A DNA stretch of 64,000 nucleotides from NCBI GenBank assembly GCA_001414345.1, contig LLCB01000001.1, positions 496,001 through 560,000 of the forward strand. The letters are read 5' to 3'. Below, piece after piece: positions 1-10,030 of this stretch (positions are counted from its first letter, which is position 1; every line of letters begins with the position of its first letter). The position numbers and the translations under genes were made by a program. The stretch comes from Hymenoscyphus infarciens. Taxonomy: Eukaryota > Ascomycota > Leotiomycetes > Helotiales > Helotiaceae. Under the pieces are notes generated by a model. The model did not search any database, had not been told where the DNA came from, and was given only the letters and a program-made list of their open reading frames with translations.

Positions 1-3000
1 CCATCTCCATTATCTGAAGAGAACCAAGATGACTGGGAGTCACTTGAATACCAAGATAATGACTATCAGAATTGGATAGAACCTCAGTTGAGACAAGAGC
101 AAAAACTGCCTGTGGGTAAGAACAGGAGGTCAGTTCCGTTGCAGAAGCAACATGTCGAGCGGTTATCAGACAGCCCTTCGGGGGCTAGTAAGTTACCAAG
201 ACAACCTAGGATTGAAGAAACAGAAAATGATGAAAGGGGAACGCAAGAACATCCACGCCAGTCGAAGAGGGCCATAGAACGGCCTCCGAAACAGACAATC
301 AATACAAGTCCTAAAATGGTTTCTAACAATAGAAGACCCCCACCGAAAATTCGTCTGAATTCCGGAGCAGAGGAAGAAGTCACGACTGCCCCTCGTAAGG
401 ATCCCCATCTTCACCCTTCATTATTTCAGTTTTTCTAGGACAAATATGTTCAATCTCCGAAAAGTTTTAGGACAACTTGAATTTCAAGTTTATATTCTTC
501 TAGAAATTTTCGGAGAATGAATCTACTTGTTCCAGACCGTTTACACATTACTTACAAACTCAGGGGTACCTAAAGAAAAGCTTGATTATTTTCCGACGCC
601 CGAAACTACGAAAGAATATAACAAGGCAGACCCACCAACCGCATTGAAATCGCTCTCCGAAAAACCAAAAACCCCACAGTCCAACTCAGCACAGGATTTC
701 GAAGATGACAGCGGCCCTAATATTTTCCATGTTGTTCATCCAACCGATAGGATAGCAGGCTCCGATTCGAGGCCAATATCCAGTATCAGACCAACCCCAC
801 AGTCCCTAGATTCCAATGATTCGCCGAATGACTGGCAAAAAATGTCTCACGTAGGAACGAATAGCAATGCATCCAATACAACTTCTGCATCAAAAAAGAA
901 AGCAACAGTCTATAATGCGCTAAAGCGTATCACTCGCCGAGACTTTATGTCACAGGATGATCTTGAAAGTATGTTTGGAATCGGAGCTTTGGTAACAGCA
1001 TTCGTAATCCGAGGTCCAGAATATCACCAAATTCCCTGCGCTGGCCATTTTTCATTGAGAAAAGCGGATATGGCTAATTTGCGATCTTCTGGGTCGATAT
1101 CCTGGAAAGACTTCGCATTTCTAAGCCCAGAGGAAATCTCTACCCTATCGCAAATTCTAGAAACTGGAGATGAATACGCGAAAGCTTTGATACAGTTGAA
1201 ATGGCTTCGCAAAGAGAGGGGAATAAAGTTTTGGTCAAGTGGTGATCGGGCTTTGATTGCTATTATATATAATGAGAAATTTGAGTCTGAGAATGGTTCA
1301 GTTTCCCAACAGGATAGAAGGAATAGTGTGGCGAGTACTGAAGGGGGGTTTGCTTTGGATTCGATATCAAGGCCTCTTTTGCCTTCGAATTTGAAGTGGG
1401 CTTCCACTGATAAGCGAGTCCAAACTGTAACAGAAGATATCAAAGGTAAGAACTTCGCTCCATTTATGAGGACTCGGCGAACCGAGCAACCTGTTTTCTA
1501 TTCCTCATGTTATGACAGAATTGCTGACTCGCGAACCAAAACAGATACTGTTACACGTACATCGCATAACTATGCTGCATATACCATCCGAGTTTTCGAC
1601 CCCCGCAACACCTATGGAGATGCCAAACTGGTTCCTCCAACTCTCACTCGAGAAGGGTTTTCAGAAGAAGACATCCTCCGACGAATCCTGGAGCTGAATG
1701 TTAAAGGCCCAAGAACCATCAAGAAGAAGCAATCACTTCTCCTATCTCAGCAGGAGCAAATCTTACAAGCCGTTGCTGAATTGATGGCTCATGAGATAGA
1801 TTCTAGATATTCGTGGCATGTAGCTCAGCTCGAAAAACTTGATGACTCGTCTTCTGGACTTCGGTCCGTTACTGTTTATCTACGAAGAACCATGAAGGGT
1901 GCCATATCTTCTATCGCGCTGTCGAAAAGAGAGCCTTGGGGCATCGACTTGAATGACAAGAAAATAAGAAGCCGAGAGAGTTCGCCTGGCTCTCGTGATG
2001 GTAGACCTCGAAGTCGGGAACGCATTTCGCGCGCTGAACGTGTGACACGACGAGAGCGACGAGAGCGACGAGAGAGACTCGAGGATGAACGAGATGCTGA
2101 AGAATACATGTCGCATCGGCCAGCAACAACAGTAGACATCCGAACACGAGATGAGGATTATGATTATGATTATCGACCTGAATGGCGTGAAAGACGAGAA
2201 AGAGAATATAGCGATGGCTACCCACGAAGATACCGAAGTCCTGAACCCAGATTCGTTGTCCCAGTTGCACCCACAAGACCTGAACGAAATCGTTCTCGAC
2301 CCCCTCCATCGTCACCCACAGGAACAAGACACACCCAAAATCAAAGCTCAACATACGGAAATGAGACAGAAATCCGACGTCGCCAAACATTATATCAACC
2401 CAACGCTCCCCCACGAGCACCCACAACTGTCATGGGAGGTCCGCCACCTCCCCCGGTCATTATCAACAACAGGATCTACAACGACGACGACGAAGACCAG
2501 TACTACCTAGCCGCTCCTCCCCACAGACGCTCATCCGTCTCTCACAGAGCAGCATCGCGAGTATCCAGGCCTTCAGAGTACCGTTCTCGTTCTGCTTCCA
2601 TGCCAAGACGAGCATCCATTCCGTATCCCGAGTACTACGACTCGAGATCATTCAATCCCAGACCCACAGAAGGAGATAATTTAGACGAAGATACTGATAT
2701 CGTTCGAGGTCTGCTATTGGAATGGACACCTGCTGGCCAAGAGGCTGAGAACCAGGACGATGATCATTCGAGGTCAGCTTCTAGGAAATCCACAGAAGAT
2801 AGTGAAAAGAGCAGTCGTGGGAAGGAAAGGGAAACCAAGAAGCGACATTCACAGCGCCCCTCCAGAGTTGGGAGAAGTGATACTGAAATCATGAATGGGA
2901 TTGATGCAGATAAGGACCTACAATTCGGGGCACAGTCCAAAAAACCTGACCGGCATCCTTTGAAAAGGGCCAATAGCGAAAGAGCAGAAGACCCTAGAGT

Positions 3001-3073
3001 GAAAGCTGGAGGTGCGGAAAATGGAACTGGGTCTCTGTCTGGTGACAGTGTGGTTAGCGTGGACATTAGATGA
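1..3073 (+). CDS. Large arginine-rich protein of unknown function, 5' end outside window
   Basis: Frame 1 is open from the first base, so the gene begins upstream of the window. The best model ends an exon at 394 (donor GTAAGG) and resumes at 564 (acceptor after CTTACAAACTCAG); both are phase 1, and in-frame stops at 436-438 and 518-520 require an intron here. The long exon then runs to the stop at 3071-3073 and gives about 836 residues. The first third is hydrophilic. The middle (about 900-1900) looks globular, with motifs such as FMSQDDLESMFGIG and SRYSWHVAQLEKL. A strongly charged R/E/D stretch follows (about 1960-2230, TRRERRERRERLEDE), then a proline run PPPPPVIINNRIYND and SR-like repeats. 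Similar composition occurs in many fungal proteins, but I recognise no family. The coding call is strong; the 169-bp intron is longer than others here and less certain. Confidence 0.8.
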
Positions 3074-3285
3074 AGCCTTATAACTTATAATACACCACAA
3101 TTGACCAAAAGTGGACAGCAGTACTCTTCTCCAATCATTCTAGCAGGGCTCGGAAAATCTAACCCAATTATGCGAAAGAGCAAGAACGATTATGTCCCAG
3201 TTATCTTTGTGGTTCTATTAATTCTAAGGTAATCTAGAAGGGAAAGTGCCAGTCATAATATCCTTTTGTACTTCTGACAATTGTC

Positions 3286-3924
3286 CTAGAAACAAAGCCA
3301 TTGATTGTCTCCAGTAGCTTCTTGGTCGTCCCTACGGCTTGGTAAAAGCAAGACCCCATATTCATCCCTTTTCAAATGCGTTATTCGAAACCACATTCTT
3401 TTAATTCTTCCTCTTCTAATTAACTCTTTATGCCGCCACTCAAGAAACTCTATTCCTTCTCTCTCAAATTCTGCGACAGCTCTTTTAATATAATAATTTG
3501 CTACATTGGCGCCGACAAAATATGCCAAACCTTTGGGAGCCGTAATTTGGTACGCATTGGGATTTTCTCGGTTGTAGATTGTATTTGCTGAAATGGCGTC
3601 TTAGTCTTTCTTTGTAAGGCAAGTTATTTGGATAACTTACCGCGTCTTATATAAGGCTCAATAAACAATGACTCCAGTCTCTCGTATTCTTTTATAGCCA
3701 TATCAAGGAAACGAGGTCCAGAAAGATCACTCGGGAATAGTTCTCGCCAATTTTCAGGGGAAGCTGTTGGATTTTCTTCTTTGAAAATTTCAACTGCTAG
3801 TACGACATTTATTAGACACCGAAGGATACGCTAGATTGCCCTCGACGGAATACTTACCACGGGCTCTTACATCCAAATGGAGACTTAAGTAACGGTTGTA
3901 TTTTTTCTTCCGAAAACCTGCCAT
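3286..3924 (-). CDS. Hypothetical protein, 174 aa, three exons
   Basis: Exons on the minus strand are 3858-3924, 3641-3796 and 3286-3587. Donors are GTAAGT in both introns, and the second intron has a GACTAAG-type branch site. Exon lengths (67+156+302) sum to 175 codons including the stop. The protein starts MAGFRKKKYNRYLSLHLDVR and is basic and helical. A central segment is SDLSGPRFLDMAIKEYERLE, and a C-terminal half includes GLAYFVGANVANYYIKRAVA and RRGRIKRMWFRITHLKRDEY. There is no signal peptide and no obvious membrane span. The first acceptor is a TAGCAG tandem, so two products differing by one alanine are possible. I do not recognise the family. The clean splice structure argues for a real gene. 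It lies tail to tail with the large protein at 1-3073, only about 210 bp away. Confidence 0.72.
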
Positions 3925-4859
3925 TGTCGGAATTTTCGTGGATAATTCGAGATACGGTGTAGTCAGGGAATGAGTTTCGATACTTATCATAGGGCTTTAG
4001 GGTAATACAACTGTGCCGATTAAAGAGTGAAGCTTATAACTAGTGGGTAGACTACGTTGCTTTGCTTCGGTACTTATTAGAAACAGGAATAGCTAACACC
4101 CCCACCTCCCCGAGAATGCGGGTTTCATTTCAATTTTGCTAATCCATAAATAAATAGGGTCAAGAGAGAGGTAAGTTAAGACTATTTGTAGGTTGCCTAC
4201 CAAGAGAATTACAGATTTCTAACCTTTAGCAGCAAACCTGTCCAGTGATAGTGGGTGTTTTGGTCATGTTCTGGGAGCACTTTCTTTTCGAGGAAATTGT
4301 GCGAAATGGTCTAAGATAATAGCCTGTCATTATCCAAGAAGTTTGGAACAATCAAGAAGCAGTTTTCCAAGTGTTCCAAATAGACTACTCGGTGAATAAG
4401 TGAGGGGTTACAAAGCAACCAATTGAGAGATAAAATCCTCAATTATTGTTAAACCCACAGACACAGAACGGCTACACATTCTAGTTAATGATACAAACGA
4501 ACATAAATATAAACATCAACTAAAATCAACCCAACTAAAGCAAAAACTGCTAAATTAAAAAAGGAAACACCTAAAGTAACCATGCGCTTATATCCCCGCT
4601 CCCCAACCAAAAATAAACGCCGCTAACCACCCCACTTCCACAACTTCCTCACCCAACAATTCTCCTCCACGAAACCCAAAGGCTGCCAACGCAACGACGA
4701 TCCAGGGAAGGAAGAGAAGGCGCGAAAAAGACCAGAGTGACGTTTCCTTCCAAAACTCCAACACCAAGCCCGCCCCATCGTTCTTTCCTTATCCTTTGTT
4801 CTTGATGGGGGAGGAGCGTCTGGGAGGAGAGCCGGGGGCAAGTTGCTGGGAGGAACCAG

Positions 4860-5078
4860 CCATTGTGAGGGGATGGCGCTGGCGGGTTAGTGGGAGTGGC
4901 GAGGAGGTTTGAGAGGAAGGGATTGCGGCGGCAGAAGCAGAGACGAGGTTTCTGCGTTGGCAGAGAGTTGCTGCTGGTTGGTTGCCTGGCGTAATTTCTG
5001 GGGGAACGACCTGCTTTTATTCTGCACAATTAGCTGGATTGCACTTGCCCTCCAAATAAAAAGTGCTCTTGCCAAAAT
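4860..5078. repeat. Diverged repeat, copy 1 (second copy 8735-8939)
   Basis: This stretch aligns in the same orientation with 8735-8939. Shared blocks include GATTGC(G/C)GCGG near the left end, a TTGCTGCTGGTTGG-like block, TTTCT(GGG/TAG)GGAACGA, and the right end AAGTGCTCTTGCCAAA. Both copies sit 100-210 bp left of an inverted-repeat element or its fragment. Identity is moderate with indels, so this is an old duplication or a degenerate dispersed repeat. No coding function is apparent. Confidence 0.55.
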
Positions 5079-5285
5079 GTGGAATCTACAATCCCTGCTG
5101 CAAGAGGCGACGGCTTAGCAGTAAAGAAGCTCAACCTCACAAGCTCTAACTTTGCACTTGCTTCTGGCTTTTGATCTCAAGCTGTGAGTAAAATTAGTAC
5201 GCTTGAACGATTCAAGGATTTTGAGAAAAACAGCTTCAACCCCCTCACCCCCCCCCCCTGCTGCGATTAATAGCAAAGTAACTAT

Positions 5286-5409
5286 CTCTCGCTGTTCCAA
5301 CTTACTAGAACAATTTAGAATTAACCCAGATATTTGGAACAATAAACATTAATTGTCCGAAACATCTGGGTAAATTTCGCATCATCCTAGGAAGTTGGAA
5401 CAACGAGAC
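5286..5409. mobile_element. MITE-like inverted-repeat element, family A copy 1
   Basis: The inner terminal repeats CTCTCGCTGTTCCAACTT (5286-5303) and AAGTTGGAACAACGAGAC (5392-5409) are inverted copies with two mismatches. The interior contains CAATTTAG and AACATCTGGGT blocks shared with the copy near 33.6 kb. The outer arms of fuller copies (CTCGCGATGG...) are degenerate here. There is no coding capacity. Confidence 0.8.
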
Positions 5410-5642
5410 TTACAACTCTTGTCGGCGAGCTAGAATCGCGAATCGTATCAGTTCTCAAAACTCATAAAATTACTCGATATTAGACCACCTTGTCTATACC
5501 TAGGGGTACAGTACAATAATTCATAACTTCATCCCTTCGTAAAATAATTCAAAACCCCATACCAAATCGCCACAAACATAACTTACAACCCAATCCCGAG
5601 TGGCAATCCAGAAAATCCCGATATATCACCAACGAATCATCT

Positions 5643-7765
5643 CTATTTCTTGGGACTCGCTCCCACAGTTCCTGTGATCAAACTCTCCAATTCCCAAGGA
5701 CTCAAAGTACTCCTCCTTCTATTCGCCCTCCCCCCTTGACTTCTCCCCGTCGCTTTGCGCTTGCGGCTATCACCAACGTCGGCCTTGAGAGGCTCTTCGT
5801 CCTCAACGGTTTTCGGCGCCGGTGGTGGAGGCATGAGTTTGGTGGCTTCCGCATTAGCAGTGGTAGTTTTTGCGGCACCTCTTTTGAGCTTGGCTGCCTT
5901 TAGTTTGGCGCGAACGCGTGCAGCATCGGCTTCTCGTTCCGTAGCAGCTAATTTTGCTGCTATGCTCGCCATAGTCAGAGGACTTTGCTGCGGAGGATTG
6001 TCCCTTGGTCTTGGGAGACGAGAGGAAGGTGTCTGTTGCAGTTGTGGTACTTTCGAGGTCCCTGAACGTGATGACTTTGGCGTGGGATTGGACGTTTTCC
6101 TTGGAGATCGCTGAGAGATGTTGGAAGTTTTGATCAGTGAGATTTCGTCTATCGATTCGGAATTTGAAAATGATAGAGACGAGTTTTCTTTTCTGTGTTG
6201 GGCCTGAGGTGTGGCTTTATTAGACTTTGACTTTTGTGGTGAGGATTTGTCGAGTTGGAGGAGATCATAGGTGTTTTCTTCTTCAATTGTTGAGAAGCCT
6301 TCCTTTTGGGGAGAAGGAGAGCCACGGTTCGCATTCGTATTTGTTTCTCGAAGTGGAGATAACTGTGGTGGTGGACCGGGGGAAAGCGAGGATGCCGTGG
6401 CAAAAGTAATATCTTGATGCTGATAGCCAGAAACTTCTTCAGGTGGCTCGGGTTCCAGTTGCTCGGACATTTCATCTAGAGGCTCTTCTTCAAATAGGCT
6501 TGATTCAGACATTTCCGAGTCTTCTTCGTCAAAATCTGGCTCGTCCATATCCTCTTGCCCTGGAATTCCAGAGTCATCCATCGCGTCAATATCGGCTTGG
6601 GTGTCTCCCTCGCCTTCTTCCATCAATACCGACAATTGACATGCCGGTGCAGCATCTTCCTCTTCAGTCCTGATTGGACTCAGGGAGAGTCCCATCTTCA
6701 ATTCTTCTAAATTGACAGTCTGTCCACTTCTAGTCATTCGTCTTCGCCAACCGTCCATCATCTGGACTGCTTCCTTCCATCGCGATTCCATTTTCTCCCA
6801 GCCTGCTCTTAACCGTAGAATTTCTTCTTCTCGGACCTCTACTTCTTCAAGTGGTACGAATGATGGATTCGTCAAGATATGCCTCAGATGCTCGATGATC
6901 AAGTCCATTTCCGCAGCTAGGCTCTCGTATCCGCTCTCTGTCTCCATAACAAGCCCCTCGTCTTCACCGTCGGGCTTTTCGTATCCACTCAGTTGTTTCA
7001 AGGTATCAACCGTCCTCCGCAAAAAGCCGCCCATATTCTCATTGTCCTCACTCAATCCCCTCGCCAATTCCGTGAGAAACTCATTCGTCTCCATTCTTAA
7101 ATCGTAATTCGTATCATCAACACCCACGCTTTCCCCAGAAGTCTTCTCGTCACCAACACCGGCCACAACATTTACAGTTACAACCCCAACTGCCTTCCCG
7201 CTTCCTCTAGCTCTTCCCCCTTCTCCAACATGTTTCTTCATCCCCTCAATGACGCGCTCTCGTTTTCGGACTTCGTTCGCACAAGAGTTTCTTGTTTGCC
7301 CAACCAAAACCTTCATTTTGGCCATTTCCTCCTTAAGCCCTTTGGCTGCTGTCTCCGCACTCCTAATTTGCTGCTTCAGCGCGCGGTCATTAGCCTCCGC
7401 CAAACCAAGTTTGCGCTGGGCCTCCATATGTTTCGTCGAAACGCGCTCAAACTCGGTGGTCTGCCGCAGAGAATCGGCTCTTAAGGTACGTATCGACTGA
7501 GAGAGGTTTTCGCGCTGAGTTGCGTCGCGCTGTAGATGAGCAATTAGTAGAATCCAGGACGAAATATTTGAGGGAATAAACCCACATCTCGTCGCAAGAT
7601 CAAATCATTAACCACACTCATAACCCTTCCCATAGTGCCCTCCACTCCGCCATCTCCCTTTTCTGGGCGCGCGAAGTCAATTGTTTGGCCATTGCGGAGG
7701 AGGCCCCGAGAGAGGAGCTGGTTGTTGATGTAGAGGGACGCGGTACGTAGGTTATCAGATTCCAT
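5643..7765 (-). CDS. tinC: Coiled-coil protein of the ADIP / TinC (NIMA-interacting) type
   Basis: Exon 1 is 7586-7765, the intron 7530-7585 (donor GTGGGT, acceptor TCTACAG), and exon 2 is 5643-7529, giving 688 residues. The N-terminal half carries the features I associate with the fungal afadin/alpha-actinin-binding domain family: SDNLRTASLYINNQLLSRGL near residue 3, a long coiled coil (about 60-150), then ETNEFLTELARGLSEDNE and a second helical stretch ending before 300. Aspergillus TinC, found through its interaction with the mitotic kinase NIMA, belongs here; vertebrate SSX2IP acts at centrosomes and junctions. The C-terminal half is acidic, then S/P-rich, then basic (RKRKATG near the end), and likely disordered. 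A role at the spindle pole or in mitosis is inferred from the family. I chose the ATG at 7765 because the only upstream in-frame start is a TTG. Confidence 0.85.
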
Positions 7766-8029
7766 GGTTGCTGGAATTGGGATTTTCGCAGGTTTCAAGG
7801 ACTCGACGGTATTTCCAAATAGACCGAGAATGTCTCAGGAGAGATTGGTAGTTGTGTAATTCAAAGAGGAGAGTTTGTTTTTGATATTTTGCTTGTGGTT
7901 GCTGTCTGAGCGCAAGTAAACAATGCCAAGCAAAGAACAGCGTGGAGTTTTTTTGACAGGGATATTCGCCATCACGTGACAGATCCTTTCTCCGCCTTTT
8001 GGAGTCTCGCGATCAGCTCGTTTTTTAAA

Positions 8030-8080
8030 ATGTTAGAATTTCTCTAAAAAGCCGGAACAACGACCTGGGTAGGCAGGTCA
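8030..8080. mobile_element. Fragment of family A inverted-repeat element
   Basis: The block TTAGAATTTCTCTAAAAAG followed by CCGGAACAACGACCTGGG matches the right inner end of family A. The left end is not recognisable. The next bases resemble the fragment near 9.1 kb (GGCAGGT), which suggests the two fragments share a history. Confidence 0.45.
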
Positions 8081-8619
8081 ATGACCAAACTCAAAACTGA
8101 TTCTTCGAAATCAAGTCGGTTATAGCCAAAATTGAGTATTGATTGTTCGAGAGCAAGGTGGTCTAACTAATTGCAAATACCAACTTAAAAGAAAAATATG
8201 AATAAAGCTAAACATAATAAGTGCAGCCAGAGAAACCCCCAAAGATTAGAATGCCAGAAGAAAATAAAAGTTAACAGAAAGCCAGCCAAAATTGCCGAGT
8301 AAGAGCAAAAAACACCTTTGCTAAAAAACAAAACAGATAAGAATATACAAACCCAAGAACAACAACCCACACAAGCACCCGGTCCCCGAGACCCAAAACA
8401 TCCTCCCCCTCCTCCCCCATCCAAGTGTTCACGAGGAGGAATAAAAAACCAGACCCAACACCAAAACGGACCAAACGCCCCTCGAAGCTTATTGGCTTCG
8501 AATATTTCAAGAGCCCATCTCCTTTTTCTTCTTCGGTTTGGGTGGCGGCGTTGGGGGCGAGGCCAGCAATTGGGAGAGGGGTGGCAGAGTCGAAAGAGGG
8601 GGGGAATTCGCGAGAGAGG

Positions 8620-8727
8620 GTGAGGAGAGTGAGGAGAGTGAGGAGAGTGAGGAGAGTGAGGAGAGTGAGGAGAGTGAGGAGAGTGAGGAGAGTGAGGAGA
8701 GTGAGGAGAGTGAGGAGAGTGAGGAGT
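8620..8727. repeat. Minisatellite, 9-bp unit GTGAGGAGA x 12
   Basis: Twelve head-to-tail copies of GTGAGGAGA fill 108 bp; only the last has a changed final base. The unit length is a multiple of three and the unit has no stop codon on either strand, so it creates artificial frames (SEE repeats on one strand, LTL repeats on the other). The near-perfect units suggest recent expansion or strong slippage. Confidence 0.95.
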
Positions 8728-8734
8728 GAGGGTT

Positions 8735-8939
8735 GGTGGGAGGAGACTTGGGAGGTGGCAGCAAAGAAGTGATTGCCGCGGTAGAAGGGGTTTCTTTTCG
8801 GATGGAGGCAGAGGCAGCGACAAAAGTTGTTGTTGTTGGCTGAAGTTTGCCATACTTCCATTTCTTAGGGAACGAGACGGTTTTCTTCTTGCATAAACTT
8901 CCTGATTGTATCTATTCCACAAGTGCTCTTGCCAAATCC
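8735..8939. repeat. Diverged repeat, copy 2 (first copy 4860-5078)
   Basis: This is the partner of 4860-5078 in the same orientation. The best-matched ends are GATTGCCGCGG at about 8772 and AAGTGCTCTTGCCAAA at about 8921-8936. It directly abuts the minisatellite on its left. Confidence 0.55.
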
Positions 8940-9047
8940 CTCAAAAGCTCGCTAAACTAACACCTGGTCATAACAGGAAGTCATACCTAAGTCATCTTAG
9001 TTTGCGAAGGGGAAGGAGCGTTGGAAACAGTAAAGATAACCAAATTG

Positions 9048-9115
9048 TTCTAAATGACTCGGAAATTTCACTTGAATTGCTTTACAAAGCTGGAACAACA
9101 AGCTGCGCCGGCAGG
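9048..9115. mobile_element. Fragment of family A inverted-repeat element
   Basis: ATTGTTCTAAATGACTCGG and GCTGGAACAACAAGCTG match the interior and right inner end of family A. No outer arms are recognisable. Confidence 0.5.
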
Positions 9116-10030
9116 TACGTCGCTGGACCCAAAACAAGCACGACCAAGACATAAGTGGTGCAAAGGTATACCAGGCTAGGGTCAAAAGAATCTACGGATT
9201 GGATGGAGAGTCAAAAGCATCGAAGAGGGATTCGTAAGTAATTGTACCAAAAAATCGACTTAAATTCTTCCCAGTACTGTCGGTTAAAAAAAGCGAGAGC
9301 TAGGCACGAGACCAGCGTTACGAACAGCAGGTCAACCATCACATCTCAAATCATGACAAGTAGGCTTCAACATGATTCATACATCTAACAACCCAACAAA
9401 CCACCGCTACCAATCAAAGCAAGTGCATCTCAAGCTAGGTGTAAGTGAAGTCAAGCTATCCCAGCAACCGCCTCCTAATGCCTCCTTCAATCATTTGAGC
9501 CTATTCCACACCCTCCTCCCTGGCTTCAAAAATGAAGAGAATCCCTTCCCTTTCATCCACCATACCCTCCTCAAACCGGTATAAATAACGCCACCGCAGC
9601 CAGCAGTACCGAAAAGTATATAAAAACGCTGACTCACTCGCCTTCTTTGAAGAAAGAAGTTAAAAGTAAAAAGAACCCCCATCCCTAGAATGTCGCACCC
9701 CTTAGAAAAAAAAGTCCTTGCCTTCCCTTTTATGGTTTTTTCCCATCCACATTCTCGCTTTACTGAACAATAAGGGGTATGATATCGAGTCTTGACAAGA
9801 AAGGAGAAGCGCGGAGGAAAAAAGGATGAAGCCAAAGCTAATTAACGCCCCGCAAACTATGCACAACGCAAAGCAGAAGATCAAAGCCCACCCTACCCGT
9901 CTATAAATCATTCAATTCACGCTGTAAGAAAAAGAAAAGGGAACTGCGAATTATCTTTTTTCGTGTATGTACCATGTCCTTGACGTTTTTCTCGTGAATT
10001 ACATTCCATCCCCTTCATCCCTTTCATCCC

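Larger units (their letters stand above)
3925..5642. other. Intergenic region with repeats
   Basis: No convincing gene is visible. The reading frames at 4.6-5.1 kb lie in a G-rich repeat (listed separately). A copy of the dispersed inverted-repeat element lies at 5286-5409. The remainder is AT-moderate sequence with short poly-A and poly-C runs and probably holds the promoter of the 174-aa gene and the 3' UTR of the gene ending at 5643. Confidence 0.6.
7766..10030. other. Intergenic region, repeat-rich
   Basis: This holds the promoter of the TinC-type gene (with a CACGTG at about 7974), fragments of the inverted-repeat family, a diverged repeat and a minisatellite. Several long frames around 8.2-8.9 kb exist only because the 9-bp minisatellite lacks stop codons in any frame. 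I see no supportable gene. The right 900 bp is likely 3' flank of the kinase gene that ends at 10031. Confidence 0.6.

Noticed and set aside
8185..8922. Long minus-strand frame (245 codons) rich in HSPHSP repeats, and overlapping frames on both strands
   Set aside because: The length is produced by the 9-bp minisatellite, which has no stops in any frame; the flanks lack coding character.
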